DNA of 64,000 nucleotides from Timema cristinae. Taxonomy: Eukaryota > Arthropoda > Insecta > Phasmatodea > Timematidae. This document shows, in pieces, positions 54,259 to 64,000 of this stretch; the first letter of the stretch is position 1, and each line of letters opens with the position of its first letter. The translations under genes were made by a program, and so were the position numbers. The notes beneath the pieces were generated by a model. It had not been told where the DNA came from. It searched no databases and worked only from the letters and a program-made list of their open reading frames with translations. The DNA is taken from positions 35,301 to 99,300 of the forward strand of contig JBCFYV010000225.1 in assembly GCA_039000515.1 (NCBI GenBank), read 5' to 3'.

Positions 54259-55439
54259 TTATGATTTCATTTTGCTAACGCACTGCTTGAAGGGGTTATC
54301 GGACCACTCTACGTGTATGTTTTAAGACAAACGCCTTCGTATTTCGGGAATTTTCCCCCCGTCTCGAACGTTATACGACACGCCCAAACCGCCCGAGGAT
54401 CTTCCTTCGGCGGGGCATCAAACCGACAATGGGTGCATGGACTTGAAAGGGGAAAGGGATCAAGTAAAGGAAAAAGGCGCTCGTTCCGTATCCCAAGTCG
54501 GAAAATTGCATAGTTTCGATAATTTCGAGAAGGAAACTTCTAAAGTTCAAGTTTTTTAACCTTAAAAGGGGACTGTTAGAATTTAGATAGAGTTTAGCTT
54601 TTCGTAAAATTACAATGATCAAAAATATTCTATCGCAAAGTCGTATTTTTCCGTCCGGGCTGAAGCGCGAAAAACAACGTCGAGGTTTTTTCCCGCAAAG
54701 TTGACGTTTTCACGGTCCAATCATGTTGATTTGAGGGGGACGTTAGGGGACCGTACAATTCCCCAAATACGGAAAGGTAGCTCGTGATCTTCCCCCTTTG
54801 ATGAAATTAAGCAGGTTGAACGATTGATACGTCAGTCTTTATATGCGGTACAAGCCCAAAAAATTTTTTTCTTAACTCGATCCCATAGGGCGTCTCTGCA
54901 GCAGGAGGGGGGGTCTTTGTAAAGCGTTGTTGTCACCGGTCGAAGAATAGCAACAGCTCTTGTTTCGCATTGATCGTATTCGAGAATAATATTCGACGAA
55001 TCCTAGTATGAACAAATTTTGGGGTGCATACGCAAAGGCCCGTTTCGCGTTACGTGAACTCCTTTAAACCCCCAACCAGCGTTTAAAAATAGTCTGCCCA
55101 AACCTTCCTTATAGAAAATATTTTTAAGCGAGTGAAATGCCTACATCTCTCGATTTATCAATCTCTACGCCGTTGTTATAGGCGATTCTTGAGAATGATG
55201 CAGTTTTTTTTAAAAAATCCTCGAAGTACTTCCCGGTTCTCCCTTTAAAAGTAGTCGTCCTTTGATATCCAGAGAGCGGTGCGGTTTGTGTGCATAACCC
55301 TTTTGTTGGATAGATATCCAAGCTCGTTCCCTTAGCTAAAGGACCGGGGTATCGGGCGTAGGAAAGATACGGAAACTGTCAAGGGGGTATCGAAAGCGGC
55401 AGGGCTCCCCCAAAGTTCAAAATATCCGCGGTGTCCCAT
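54259..55439 (-). pseudogene. Second-copy major capsid protein
   Basis: The ATG (55,439) and stop (about 54,259) correspond to those of the first copy. KAKLYLNSN and HAPIV segments near 54,600-54,440 match its second jelly roll, and NNGVEIDKSRDVGIS near 55,140-55,185 matches its first. Frames change every few dozen bases, mostly at homopolymers, so the state of the true gene cannot be judged from this sequence. Confidence 0.75.
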
Positions 55440-55544
55440 TATTTTCGTAAGGTAACCTAGAGCCTAAATAAGTTTATTGGCGGTGTTAAAAATTTTATGT
55501 CCCTTTTCCCAATGTTTCGAGGGAAAATTCGCCTCTTGTTTTTT

Positions 55545-56214
55545 AGTACGGGGCCCCTCCCCCCCGACTGTTTCAGAGCGACGTGTGATATCGTTCGTCC
55601 CTAAAGTTGATGATAACCTCGTTCGTAAACAAGTCGTACTGCGATGACTTATTTTCCGCTTCGTTCCGGAAAGGAAATGATATTGTTAGGGGGCTTCACT
55701 TTTATAGCCTGGCGGGGGCTTCATGCTGAACTCGTGCAAGGTAGACTCGGGTTTTCCCTTGACGTAACTCCCCTAGCGAGACTGCATTTTTATCGGATCA
55801 CACCACATGAAAAATATTTACAGTATTGGAGATATTGCGTCCCTTCCCCCAGGAAGATGACCGAGTCGAACCCTAGAAGGATTTCAAACGTGCAGGCGGG
55901 TAAAGTCATTTTGGTTTTTTGAAGTGATATAGTCTTTTAAAGTGCTGGGGCACCGATAATCGAGAGCTTTTCGTTACCCCGGGCTTCCCTTCGCAAGAAT
56001 CGATCCAACGCCTCAAAGTTCATAGGGGCCCGGGGGCACTGTTCTCTTTTCCGGCAATAAAATTTATTATTCGTCGTCAATTTGTTATGGGAATTGAAAG
56101 TGCCAGATTGATCGTCCCAGAACCCTTCTTCTTCACATTCTCTTTTCCAAACAGGATATGAGGGAAGTAGTTCTTTTTCAATTCGAACCTGACCGTCGTG
56201 AAGCGTATAGACAT
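55545..56214 (-). pseudogene. Second-copy penton-like protein
   Basis: The start at 56,214 has the same context (TTAGTAAAATGTCTATACGCTT) as 34,306. Nucleotide matches continue in pieces to about 55,545. It sits between the protease and capsid genes as in the first copy. Frames are broken by many small indels. Confidence 0.65.
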
Positions 56215-56231
56215 TTTACTAAGTTCGAACG

Positions 56232-56556
56232 TCAGCCGAGTATTTAAGGAAGGCTAAACAAAGATGACTGCATAAAACGGTCCCACTTTGATACCGGTTG
56301 ATTATAGGGAGGGGTTTCTCCGAGATAAAGAACAATTCGACGGTGGCCCTTTTTATCAGAAAAATATGAAAAAAACGGCCCGTTCACTGTTTTTTTTTAT
56401 ACGCCACCCAAACGTACCCTTACCCCTATCTCATCAAGATTTATGTGGCGTTCTTATTTCCAAGGAGTACCGCTAGGAAACTCTTCGCAAATTCCTCTAA
56501 AAAAGGGGATTTTTAACTCCTTCGTCTTGCGAGATGTTTCGTAAGGGACGTTTTGG
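56232..56556 (-). pseudogene. Second-copy adenain-like protease
   Basis: The sequence follows the first protease with the word GTTAAAAATCCCCTT and a block corresponding to the catalytic His. Where the first copy has TGA after that His, this one reads TTTGGGTGGCG, consistent with TGG (Trp) at the position. It contains a 'TGC GG' word for the Cys region near 56,268-56,280. Noise prevents an open frame. Confidence 0.65.
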
Positions 56557-56559
56557 GTT

Positions 56560-57145
56560 TTATTTTATTTTCGGGTAAGGCCGTAGATACATGCCCCCCC
56601 TGGCAATAGCATCGAGCGTGCGATTTGTCCTGACCCGTTAAATTTTTTCGTATTTGCCTTTGACTTTGTACCGCCTTTGTGATTCTGCGGCTCCCCCACG
56701 ACGGCCCAAGCGCTGCGATCAAAAGGGATTATAGGTAAATTCCGCCCCTTTTTCTTACGACGTCTATATAGTATAGTTGGACGCCCTTGACGACGTTTAG
56801 TCTTTCTTCTTTTTAACCCGAAACCCCCTTGACTTTTGCTTTCATCGCGTTTGGGGACGCCCACGGGCGGTTTCCACCCCCAAATTTTAGTCGGCGCGAG
56901 TAAAACTTTTCCACGATTTCTCGATAAGTTTACGTCAGCGTATGCTCCTGCAAGATTTTCACCTTTGGGGTATGCGTATCGTGTTCTTTAAGTGGGCGAT
57001 TAAATCTTTTTCCAGGATCACCCCGTTTCAAACGTTTTTCCCAAAATTTGTCCCGGCCCCCAGTACTGGGATCCAGGTATATGCGCTTCAAACGGTAGAT
57101 TATTTATTAACTTATCTAGCAATCCTCCCCCCTTTCTTCGTCCAT
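56560..57145 (-). pseudogene. Second-copy phospholipase A2 virion protein
   Basis: TACCGTTTGAAGCGCATATA and CCAGTACTG match the calcium-loop region of the first gene (33,370-33,420). The basic tail (RRKTKRRQGRP) and the hydrophobic segment are visible near 56,850-56,680. A CGTGTATGGACGAAGAA word near 57,145 aligns with CGTGTCATGAGGCGAAGAA of the first copy. Confidence 0.7.
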
Positions 57146-57200
57146 ACACGACTGTTTTTATTTAATAGGGCGCGCATTTTTAGTGAAAAAGGGAGTCAAC

Positions 57201-57800
57201 ATGCTGCTCGAGAAACAGAAGTTCTTTAAAATGTTTACAAAACTACGATGGGGTGGAGCTTTACCCCAAGATCGGTACGTTTTTACCGAACTTTTCCCCT
57301 GCATATCTCGGACCTTCGAATTGCGGAAAAAAAAACACCCCTGATCAGTCTGTTGGAGGAACCCAAGGGCCCACGCTTCAAAACGTTTTACGTTTACTCT
57401 AAATGTTTTTTACCACCCAAGTAAAAAATTTACGAAGGTCCTCTCACTCGTTGAAGGGATGGGCTATTTCCTTACCCCAACGCGGGGAAATATTCCCCCG
57501 TCCGAGTAACCCGGGCTCTGTATTCATTTTCGACGCGTCGTTGCGTTAAGCAGTTTAAAATACAGGTTATTTTAGGGCAGACATAATCAATTTGAGAGAT
57601 AACGTAATTTTCATCCTATTCAGGTGGGGCGATACGAAACTGGACACGTCTACGGACATCACGTGAAACCGATAGTTTCCAAAAATTTAAGGAGGTGTGT
57701 CCCTGTGTTGGGGAAAAAAAAATACTTTTTTGGTGGAGCAAATCGAGTTTGAATAAAGGACGATATCGCTAGGGTTCGATACTTTATCTTGCACGATTGA
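57201..57800 (+). pseudogene. Second-copy packaging ATPase
   Basis: The ATG at 57,201 follows GGGAGTCAAC (GTCAAC also precedes the first-copy start) and TGA at 57,798 follows CTTTATCTTGCACGAT, mirroring 33,264 to 32,572. The Walker A region reads TCGAATTGCGGAAA against TCGAATTGTGGTAAA in the first copy, that is, synonymous third-position changes. Several indels break the frame. Confidence 0.75.
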
Positions 57801-57814
57801 GGCGAACGGGGGTT

Positions 57815-58628
57815 TTAGTCGCGATTTTAAAAATCGTGTCCCTTCAAATTCGGTCTAGTCTCTACAAAAAAGATTTTCATCGAGTCAGAGGGAAATTAAC
57901 CAAACTCAAGGGTATTACGACCAGATCGAAAGGATCGTCAAGTCGAGTCCCCGTCAATTAAAAAGGGTGCCTTTAAAAGTTTAGTCGATAGGGTGGGTGC
58001 GAGGCATATAACGAGCGTAATCGCTTAACACCGCCAAGGACCCCCCAAAAAACGATGGAAACGCGATCGGGGATTTGGGGAAGGATCGAATAAAAACGTC
58101 AAATTTTAGAAGAGGCTCACAAGGGGGTGGGGGAGGTGCGGGGAAAATGGCTCAAAAGGGGTCTCGACGAAAAAAAACGAGCTTCGCTTTAAGTTCAAAG
58201 TGCTAAGCCCAAGGAGGCTTTCGAATGCATCGAACCATTTTAAAACGATTTTTTTTAGCCCGGGGGTTACTACCTTAAGGGACGGTGACAACAAGCTTTC
58301 TGCAACGGTGTTGTTTTGCGAAACATAGGATGCCTATTTCCTTCAGACGCCGCACCCAAAGTTATGTAACTCTTTTGGAAAATCGAGTTTCATTTACTCT
58401 ACTTGGATTCGAAACCTATGCGGAAGGATGCGAGAATTTCGAATTGACCTTTCGGGTGAACGGGTTATAAGTTCAAGAGGGGGCATCGTTTCAACGATGG
58501 TCAGAACTTGAAAGTATTATTTGCTTGTTTAATTTTAAAATTACGACGATCCACCTTTCGAGGTGTTCAAAGATGACCTATATCTTTAGATAGAAAAACC
58601 CCGACAACGTCTCAGATTTTACACGTAG
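57815..58628 (+). pseudogene. Second-copy fibre-like protein
   Basis: TCAAATTCGGTC near 57,845 and CTCAGATTTTACACGT near 58,610 match the start and end of 32,538-31,675. The middle is recognisable only in pieces. I could not establish whether the stop at 32,167 of the first copy exists here. Confidence 0.55.
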
Positions 58629-58700
58629 AAATTTGGGTTTTTTTCTTTTCGTTTAGAATAATGAACGTTTCTTAGGTAAGAGACATTACACCCTTTCATC

Positions 58701-59424
58701 ATGACGACGAAGGGCGGAGGATATCAAAAAGTATAAAATTTTAAAAAGAAAGTATAAACAACTACGGATGCCCGGCAGAGTCTGGCAGTCGCGAATGAAA
58801 CGTTCAAAACTTCACGGTCCCTAAACGGATGGTGAAGGCGCTCGCGGGCCCGAGGAGACGGAAAAACCTTATTGAACATTCGAAAACAACCCTCTATTGG
58901 ACACTTATCTTTATTCATTCACGCAAATTCCCATAAGACCTACGGAGTCCCTCAAAGGTGACTTACCAAGCTGGAGATAGCCAATGTATTTAACGGGAGA
59001 GACAGTACAAAACTCCCAACAATAAGAAGGTACCGATATCGAGGACATTGAATTATTTTCAGAAGAGCACCTACCCCTTATACTAAAGGGGGATCTGAAA
59101 GTATAAAGTCTATCTTGAAGAAAACGAACGCGCATCGGGTTTAGAAACGAAACCCTACGCTGTATCAAGATCGGCCGGGTCAAATATTCGTTAATCATCA
59201 AACCTATGTTTTAGAGGACTTGAGGGTTAGGGTTTATACAAGATGGGACAGGTAAGAGGATCGTTTTTACCCTATTGGGACGATCTAACGAATTGGTCGA
59301 TCGATTACACCTTACGCATCTACGGGCTGGTCTTCCCTACCTAACAGATTTTTTATCATTAGGAAAAAAAGCGAGGGGGGGAATCACGTATAAAAACGTA
59401 CATTCTTCTGACTTTATCACAATC
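58701..59424 (+). pseudogene. Second-copy DUF8207-like protein
   Basis: ATG 58,701 is followed by ACGACGAAGG, as in the first copy, which supports that start. AAAAGAAAGTATAAACAACTACG follows in step with the first copy. Near 59,270 CTATTGGGACGATCTAACGA corresponds to the WDDPNELVDRL part. Frames are broken. Confidence 0.65.
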
Positions 59425-60344
59425 ATGTCTGGGGTCAAGTGGGAGATTAGCGTGAACTCTCGTCCCGGGAAACGACGATTTCCTCGAAGACATTAGCGTA
59501 CGAGGCTTAACGAGTCCTTCAGGCCGATCGGTGGAATGATCCCTCTCGGACGAAAAAGGGCTTCAAATACCTTTCCCCCGTCTCGGTGTTTTCCAAGAGG
59601 CTTGGGGCCCCACCCTCAAGATAAGAGGGGAAAACTCACCCCGCATGGCTCTCCTCCTCACAAGGGGGTTTACCTCCGTACGTCATCTCCAAAAGGTAAA
59701 GGTACAGAGTTTTTCAACCCCGGGAAATTTAAAACCTCATGAAAGAAAGGAATCAATTTATTCCCCCATCAGAACGTCAAGGCTTGCGTCGTGGAACGAT
59801 TCAATCGTACTCTCAAAATATGTGGAGGGGGTTCACGGCTAAAGGGTTATTTTGATGGATCGATATGACGATTCCTTATGGGGGAAAAAAAAAACCGACA
59901 GTACACTCGCCCCTAAAGATGAACCTATAACGTCAAGGGCGTAGCTTTTTACTACCCTCTATAAACGTTTCAAGTTTAGATTTCCCCCGCCAACATTTTT
60001 AAAGTAGGGGATTAGTTTGTACAGAAAATATAAAGGGCGTTTTTGAAAGGGGTTTACTGGAACTGGTCGACCGAAATGTTTAAAATACGTAACGTCGTCG
60101 AGCAATCCCGGGCCTCCTATCGAAGATATGAAAGGTAATCCTACACGGGGGGTTTCTACGGTAAGGAGCTTAGAGCTTCGTATTCCGGATGTTTAATGTA
60201 GAGAAGTAATCAGACTTTTGGAAATAGAGTATATCAAAAGGTTAGGGGTTTGACTCGTCTACAATTCGTGGATCGATGCGAAGGATTTGTAGAAGGGGGG
60301 GAGGGGGCGTTCCCTCCCCCATCCCGAGCTATAAAACGGGCGTG
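59425..60344 (+). pseudogene. Second-copy chromodomain integrase
   Basis: ATG 59,425 opens MSGVKWEIS. RRFPRRH follows, then the first catalytic block (GGCCGATCGGTGGAATGAT), a GTACAGAGTTTTTCAAC word for the second Asp region and TCGTGGAACGATTCAATCG for the Glu region. The chromodomain end is at about 60,250-60,344. The frame changes often. Confidence 0.75.
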
Positions 60345-60363
60345 AGGGGGGAGAAAACTATTC

Positions 60364-60950
60364 AACATTTTTTTACAGTTGGGTTACGTTGGAGGGGAAA
60401 GAGCGATATTAAGATTTTGAAAGGCGGTTTTAGAATACCATATCGCGCGGACGGACAAAGGTTCAGCGAGTGCTTGATTTTTCCGTCACGGCTCGGATGC
60501 CCTAACCCCGGGAAAGTGGGAATCGAGTCATCTGTGGGAAAGCTGTTCTACCCTTGTGGGCTACAATTTAAGGTAGGAGACGACCCCTAATTCCCGGGGA
60601 AACGAGTCGGTCCACGAAAAAGCGGTTTTACGCTTCCCTCGAGGATGCCCGGGAAGGTCAGCCCCCCCTACTACGCTTGGGGCCCGGGGGGAAAGGGGAA
60701 AAAAACTTTGTGCATCGAGTTGGGCCGAATCGAGCGTGAGGAAATCGATCGGGGGCAAGCAAGTCTCTGAACTTGAAAAGTTTTGTATAAACGTTGCCCT
60801 CCCAGAAAGGCAAGAGATCAGTGAGGATAGGACAACCGAACTCATAACGTGACTAGTAGGCAAAATACTCTGCCTGGTAAAAACTTTGGGGCGCCACAGG
60901 GCCCCTTTAAGCTTCAAGGGGGGACTGTTAAATTTTTGGGGAAGGCGGAA
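60364..60950 (+). pseudogene. Second-copy unknown protein (counterpart of 29,287-29,835)
   Basis: AGTTGGGTTACGTTGGA and GATATTAAGATTTTGAAA correspond to the N-terminus of the first copy, and LPGKNFGA (about 60,863-60,890) to its C-terminal block. Position after the integrase is the same. Frames are broken. Confidence 0.6.
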
Positions 60951-61345
60951 AATGTTTTAAGGGTGAAATTTCTAAAATGTTTTGAGAAAAAATTTTTTTG
61001 TACGCATCAAGTGAAAAACTTGAGGGATTTTGGGGCGTGTCAGGACCCTTTTTTAAAGCTTCACAAGAGGATGTAAATTTGGTAAAGGCGAGTACGAAAA
61101 TGTTCAAGTGATAAATTTCTAACATGTTTTTTTAGAAAAAATTTTTTTGTATGATCATAAAAATCTGGGTGAAGGCGAGCGACTGTTCAAGTGGGGGAAG
61201 TGTTCTTAACTGTTTAGACCAAACTTTAGGGGGAAAAATATTTTTTTTATGATATAAAAACTGGGTGAAAAACAGTACGAACTGTTAATGGTGAAGTTTC
61301 TAACATGTTTAGAGAAAAATATTTTTTTTATTACTAATAATCTGG
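60950..61345. repeat. Tandem repeat of about 105-115 bp, three to four copies
   Basis: Units share GTGAA-TTTCTAA-ATGTTTTGAG, AAAAATTTTTTTGTA and ATCTGGGTGAA. They start near 60,960, 61,098, 61,195 and 61,290. They lie where the first element has its terminal repeat. Confidence 0.75.
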
Positions 61346-62415
61346 TGAAAAGGGGAGTTGGTGTAGCTTTCCTGATATCGGGGCAATCTGATTTAAATTA
61401 TGGTTTTCAAAAAATTGGGAAGCTAATAAACTTTTTATTTTTCCACGGGGAATTGTTTGGGTTCAAAATCAAGCCATATTATACGATCTTATTTGAATTT
61501 TGGGTTTAAAAGTCAAGTGTTTAATACCCAAAAACTATTAAAAAAGTGTATTTTCATCAATATTAATTTAAAAAAATATATTTGATTTATTTTAAAACTA
61601 TACTATTAGAAAGACCCCGACTTCTGAATATTTTTTAATTGTAATGAATGCAAACTCTTTCCTTTAAAACAAAATTCTTTTCGAGTACAGCTTTTGCGTT
61701 TGATATTATTCAAACTGGGTTTTTTTGTTTTTTTTCTCGTTATACGGTTTCAAAGATGTTTTCGGAATGCAACTGATTGATTCACTCGGGACTCTGATTT
61801 TGTATTTCCTTTACCTGAAGACTGTAAATCTTCGTTATTTAGGGCCCTGCAGCTAGATTTTTGAGTGCGCTTATAAAAAAAGTTTCATTCTTTGATGCTT
61901 TAAATTTGTGTAAATTCCATATATGGCTGAAATCTCCCAAAAATAATCGAAAAACGCAAAACCCCCCAAATATGTTGGGTTGGTTTGACACGGTTGTCAT
62001 CAAGGGGGGGTGTTGAGTAACCCAAACTATTACCCCCAACACCTCCCAAAAAATCCTTTTTTCCCCCTAAATTTCTTCAGGGTGCATCTACCCCGCTAAG
62101 CATCCCGTGCCCCACTATTGTCTTCTCTTGATCAAAAAATTTAAGATTTATTAACTTTCTTAAGTGCTGGCTGTCACTCGACAGGTCTGGCATCTGCCCT
62201 CCAAATTTATTTACGGAAGGGCAAAAGCCGGTTTGGGAGTGATCCCTTTTATATAAAAAGCTATACGTCTCCCCTTTTGTACGTACCCTTTTCTTTAAGG
62301 TATGGGGAAAGGGGGAAAAGAAAATAAAATCCAGTGAAATATAATAAACCCAAAAAATAAAAGAGCCTTATAATTATAATTATTGACCATCACGGATTCC
62401 CCGACATAACTCTTA
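61346..62415. other. A/T-rich DNA, no gene seen
   Basis: Short low-complexity frames only. Possible boundary zone between the second Polinton and host DNA; I could not find a target duplication. Confidence 0.4.
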
Positions 62416-62590
62416 AAATATAAATGAAAAAATTCCCCAAAAACAACCCTCACATATAAGAATTAAGATAAAAAAACACAAAAATTAATAGCATAAAAAA
62501 AAAATTCCCAAAAACAACAGTTCACATAAAAAAATTAAGATATAGAAAACACAAAAATTAATATCATAAATAAAGATATTCAACAAAAAT
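62416..62590. repeat. Tandem repeat of about 75 bp, two copies
   Basis: AAATTCCC-AAAAACAAC, CACATA-AA-AATTAAGATA and AAACACAAAAATTAAT-CATAAA occur twice in the same order. Confidence 0.7.
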
Positions 62591-63189
62591 TCATGACAAT
62601 GGTGATTTTAAAGAAAAGTGCAAATTTTTATGCTCCCCCACTCCCCCCCCAAAATAAAAACAACTCGTGGGGGCCGTATCCCCAGGAATTTGGGAAAGTT
62701 ACCGTTTTTTGCCGCACATTTAAAACAAAACCCTTTCCCTTTTATTAAAATTTTTTTTTTAAAAGGTGCACGCACAGCAGCTTTGCCTGATGGGGGACAC
62801 AAAAAAATTTTTAATGGAATCTTTTTCACCACCAGGACAATTATAAAGAAACTAGTCAACAAAATGATAGAGGGGCATTTATCACTGTGATTTCCCTCCC
62901 CTGCACATTCATTAAAATATTCTAAGGGGGCTTTCACTGGATTTATACAATGAAAAAAATTTGCATCACTACTTCCCTTTTGACCAGAATTTAATTTTTT
63001 GAAAGACTTGATTCAGTTTTTTATAACTATTTTTTTTGGCTAGAAAATCTTTATTAAAAGCATCCCTCATCTTTTCTCCCCCCCTTTTTTCCCAATAAGT
63101 CAAATCTTTTCTCTGGAAAAAGTTGATGGTTTTTAAAATTTTTTCCATTTCATTTACATAAAAATCCCGCTGTTATTTTATTTTTAAAT
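62591..63189. other. Unassigned sequence before the second LINE
   Basis: A minus-strand frame at 62,608-62,937 looks loosely coding-like, with a Cys pair near its centre, but I cannot place it in a family and homopolymer noise is heavy. Confidence 0.3.
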
Positions 63190-64000
63190 TATTTTTTTAA
63201 AGGCCCATGGGACAATCGGACCCTTGGGGCCCTTTTTGAAATAATTTTTAAACTTAAAAAAACCCCATAGGGGAAAGAGAAAAAACATTCCCCATCTGAG
63301 ACACTCCATAGGATTTGCGCAAATAGGCTTTGGTATAAATTAAGTGATACATTGCAAAAAAAAAAACCCCAAGTGTATCACCCAATAAAAAGAAAAACAA
63401 ACAATTAAAAAAATAAAAAGTTTAAAAATGACCAAACATGTTTTAAAAAGATTTAAAACGTTTAAAAAAGACCCCAAAAAAACATGTTTAAATTTTAATA
63501 AAACTGTTTTTAAAAAAGGGTCTCCTTTTGAGTAAAATCCCCCAAAAGAGCCATTTAAAAGGGGTGACTCAAAAAAAGGCTTAAAAAGATCTGCCCGGGT
63601 AATTTAAGGAGTAAAAAAAAAAGCTCCATCCGCACAATTGCGTTAATAAAGGTTTAAATCACCTTTAAAAAAAAGTGCCAGACGGATAGGGGCTAGTTTG
63701 CGACATCCACCCAAAAAGTGTTTCAAACTAAGGGGGGTATCAAAAACTCCCACTAGAGGTGGACCCCCCTCAGTAAAAAAATATGGGTGAATGAAGTATG
63801 TCCGAGGGATTCTCGTTTTCCCATGACCTCCTTCTTTTAGCTTTGTTTTTGAAAAGGGCCATCGCGACCACCGTCCCCCGATGGACCCCAGCCTTTTTTG
63901 AGCGGGGTCGAGACCCCCTGTCGTGGCCCGGGTGCGTAAGACCCATGCCCAAAAATAACCCCTTTTGGTCAAAAAAAGGGGCACCCCGACTCGTCCGGAG
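63190..64000 (-). mobile_element. Second copy of the I-like LINE (3' part), running off the window
   Basis: It aligns with 8,565-9,370 in the same orientation: CCCCATAGGGGAAAGAGA, CACAAGTGTATCAC-type and GACGGATAGGGGCTAGTTTG words match. It covers the 3' UTR and the C-terminal part of ORF2 after the RNase H domain. It has many extra bases in A, T, C and G runs relative to the first copy, so frames are unusable. The 5' part continues beyond the window. Confidence 0.85.

Larger units (their letters stand above)
46880..60960. mobile_element. Second Maverick/Polinton element, inverted relative to the first
   Basis: The gene order is the mirror image of the first copy: small protein and polymerase on plus, virion genes on minus, then ATPase to integrase on plus. 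Identities are high in capsid, ATPase, phospholipase and integrase parts and lower in the polymerase and small protein. Terminal repeats matching the first element are not visible, so the ends are estimates from the outermost genes. Frames are shredded, largely in a way that looks like raw long-read error. It is a separate, diverged family member. Confidence 0.85.

Noticed and set aside
62608..62937. Minus-strand coding-like frame
   Set aside because: No family match, dense homopolymers and doubtful base quality.
46880..64000. Right part as a simple palindromic assembly fold-back of the left part
   Set aside because: The LINE copy at 63.2 kb is in the same orientation as at 8.5 kb, the SINEs are not mirrored, and the second Polinton has synonymous differences and different repeat arrays.

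Overview
This is a eukaryotic window, best read as repeat-rich nuclear DNA of an invertebrate, most likely an arthropod. The background is very A/T rich with no recognisable single-copy host gene. Nearly all coding sequence belongs to transposable elements of types common in arthropods: an I-clade-like LINE with a C-terminal RNase H domain, a Tc1/mariner element with long inverted repeats, a pogo/Tigger-like remnant, a Mutator-like transposase remnant, tRNA-derived SINEs with (TAA)n tails, and two Maverick/Polinton (adintovirus-like) elements. The host assignment is inference from these families.

Layout. 1-8.5 kb is non-coding DNA with decayed minisatellites and one transposase-like exon. 8,543-14,808 is a nearly full-length LINE on the minus strand, bounded by a 9-bp target-site duplication (TSD) and broken by several frameshifts. 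14,822-16,309 is a Tc1/mariner derivative with inverted repeats of about 480 bp that keeps only the 3' part of its transposase. About 280 bp further on is a sequence that folds as a minimal type I hammerhead ribozyme of the Penelope/retrozyme kind. 16.7-28.2 kb is mostly featureless A/T-rich DNA with a pogo-like pseudogene and a SINE with its TSD.

The centrepiece is a complete Polinton at 28,188-45,020 with AG...CT termini, terminal inverted repeats of about 0.87 kb and a perfect 6-bp TSD (TACAAT). Its minus strand carries an unknown gene, a chromodomain integrase, a DUF8207-like gene, a coiled-coil/fibre-like gene and a packaging ATPase. A divergent 42-bp gap then leads to plus-strand virion genes: a phospholipase A2/membrane-active minor protein, an adenain-like protease, a penton-like protein, a double-jelly-roll major capsid protein and a small basic protein. 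The right part holds a protein-primed family B DNA polymerase and a small conserved protein, both minus. Several genes are broken: integrase, DUF8207-like gene, protease, capsid, polymerase and the small protein. An internal stop also divides the fibre-like reading frame.

From about 46.9 to 61.0 kb lies a second Polinton with the same gene order, inverted relative to the first so that the polymerase ends face each other. It is genuinely diverged (synonymous changes, a different small protein and polymerase, no matching terminal repeats). Independently, the sequence from about 46.5 kb to the end looks like unpolished consensus, with homopolymer inflation and single-base indels, so its broken frames should not be read as biology. 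Tandem arrays occupy the same intergenic slots in both Polintons but have unrelated units; one array in the second copy is made of tRNA-like units. A second copy of the LINE enters at about 63.2 kb and runs off the window.
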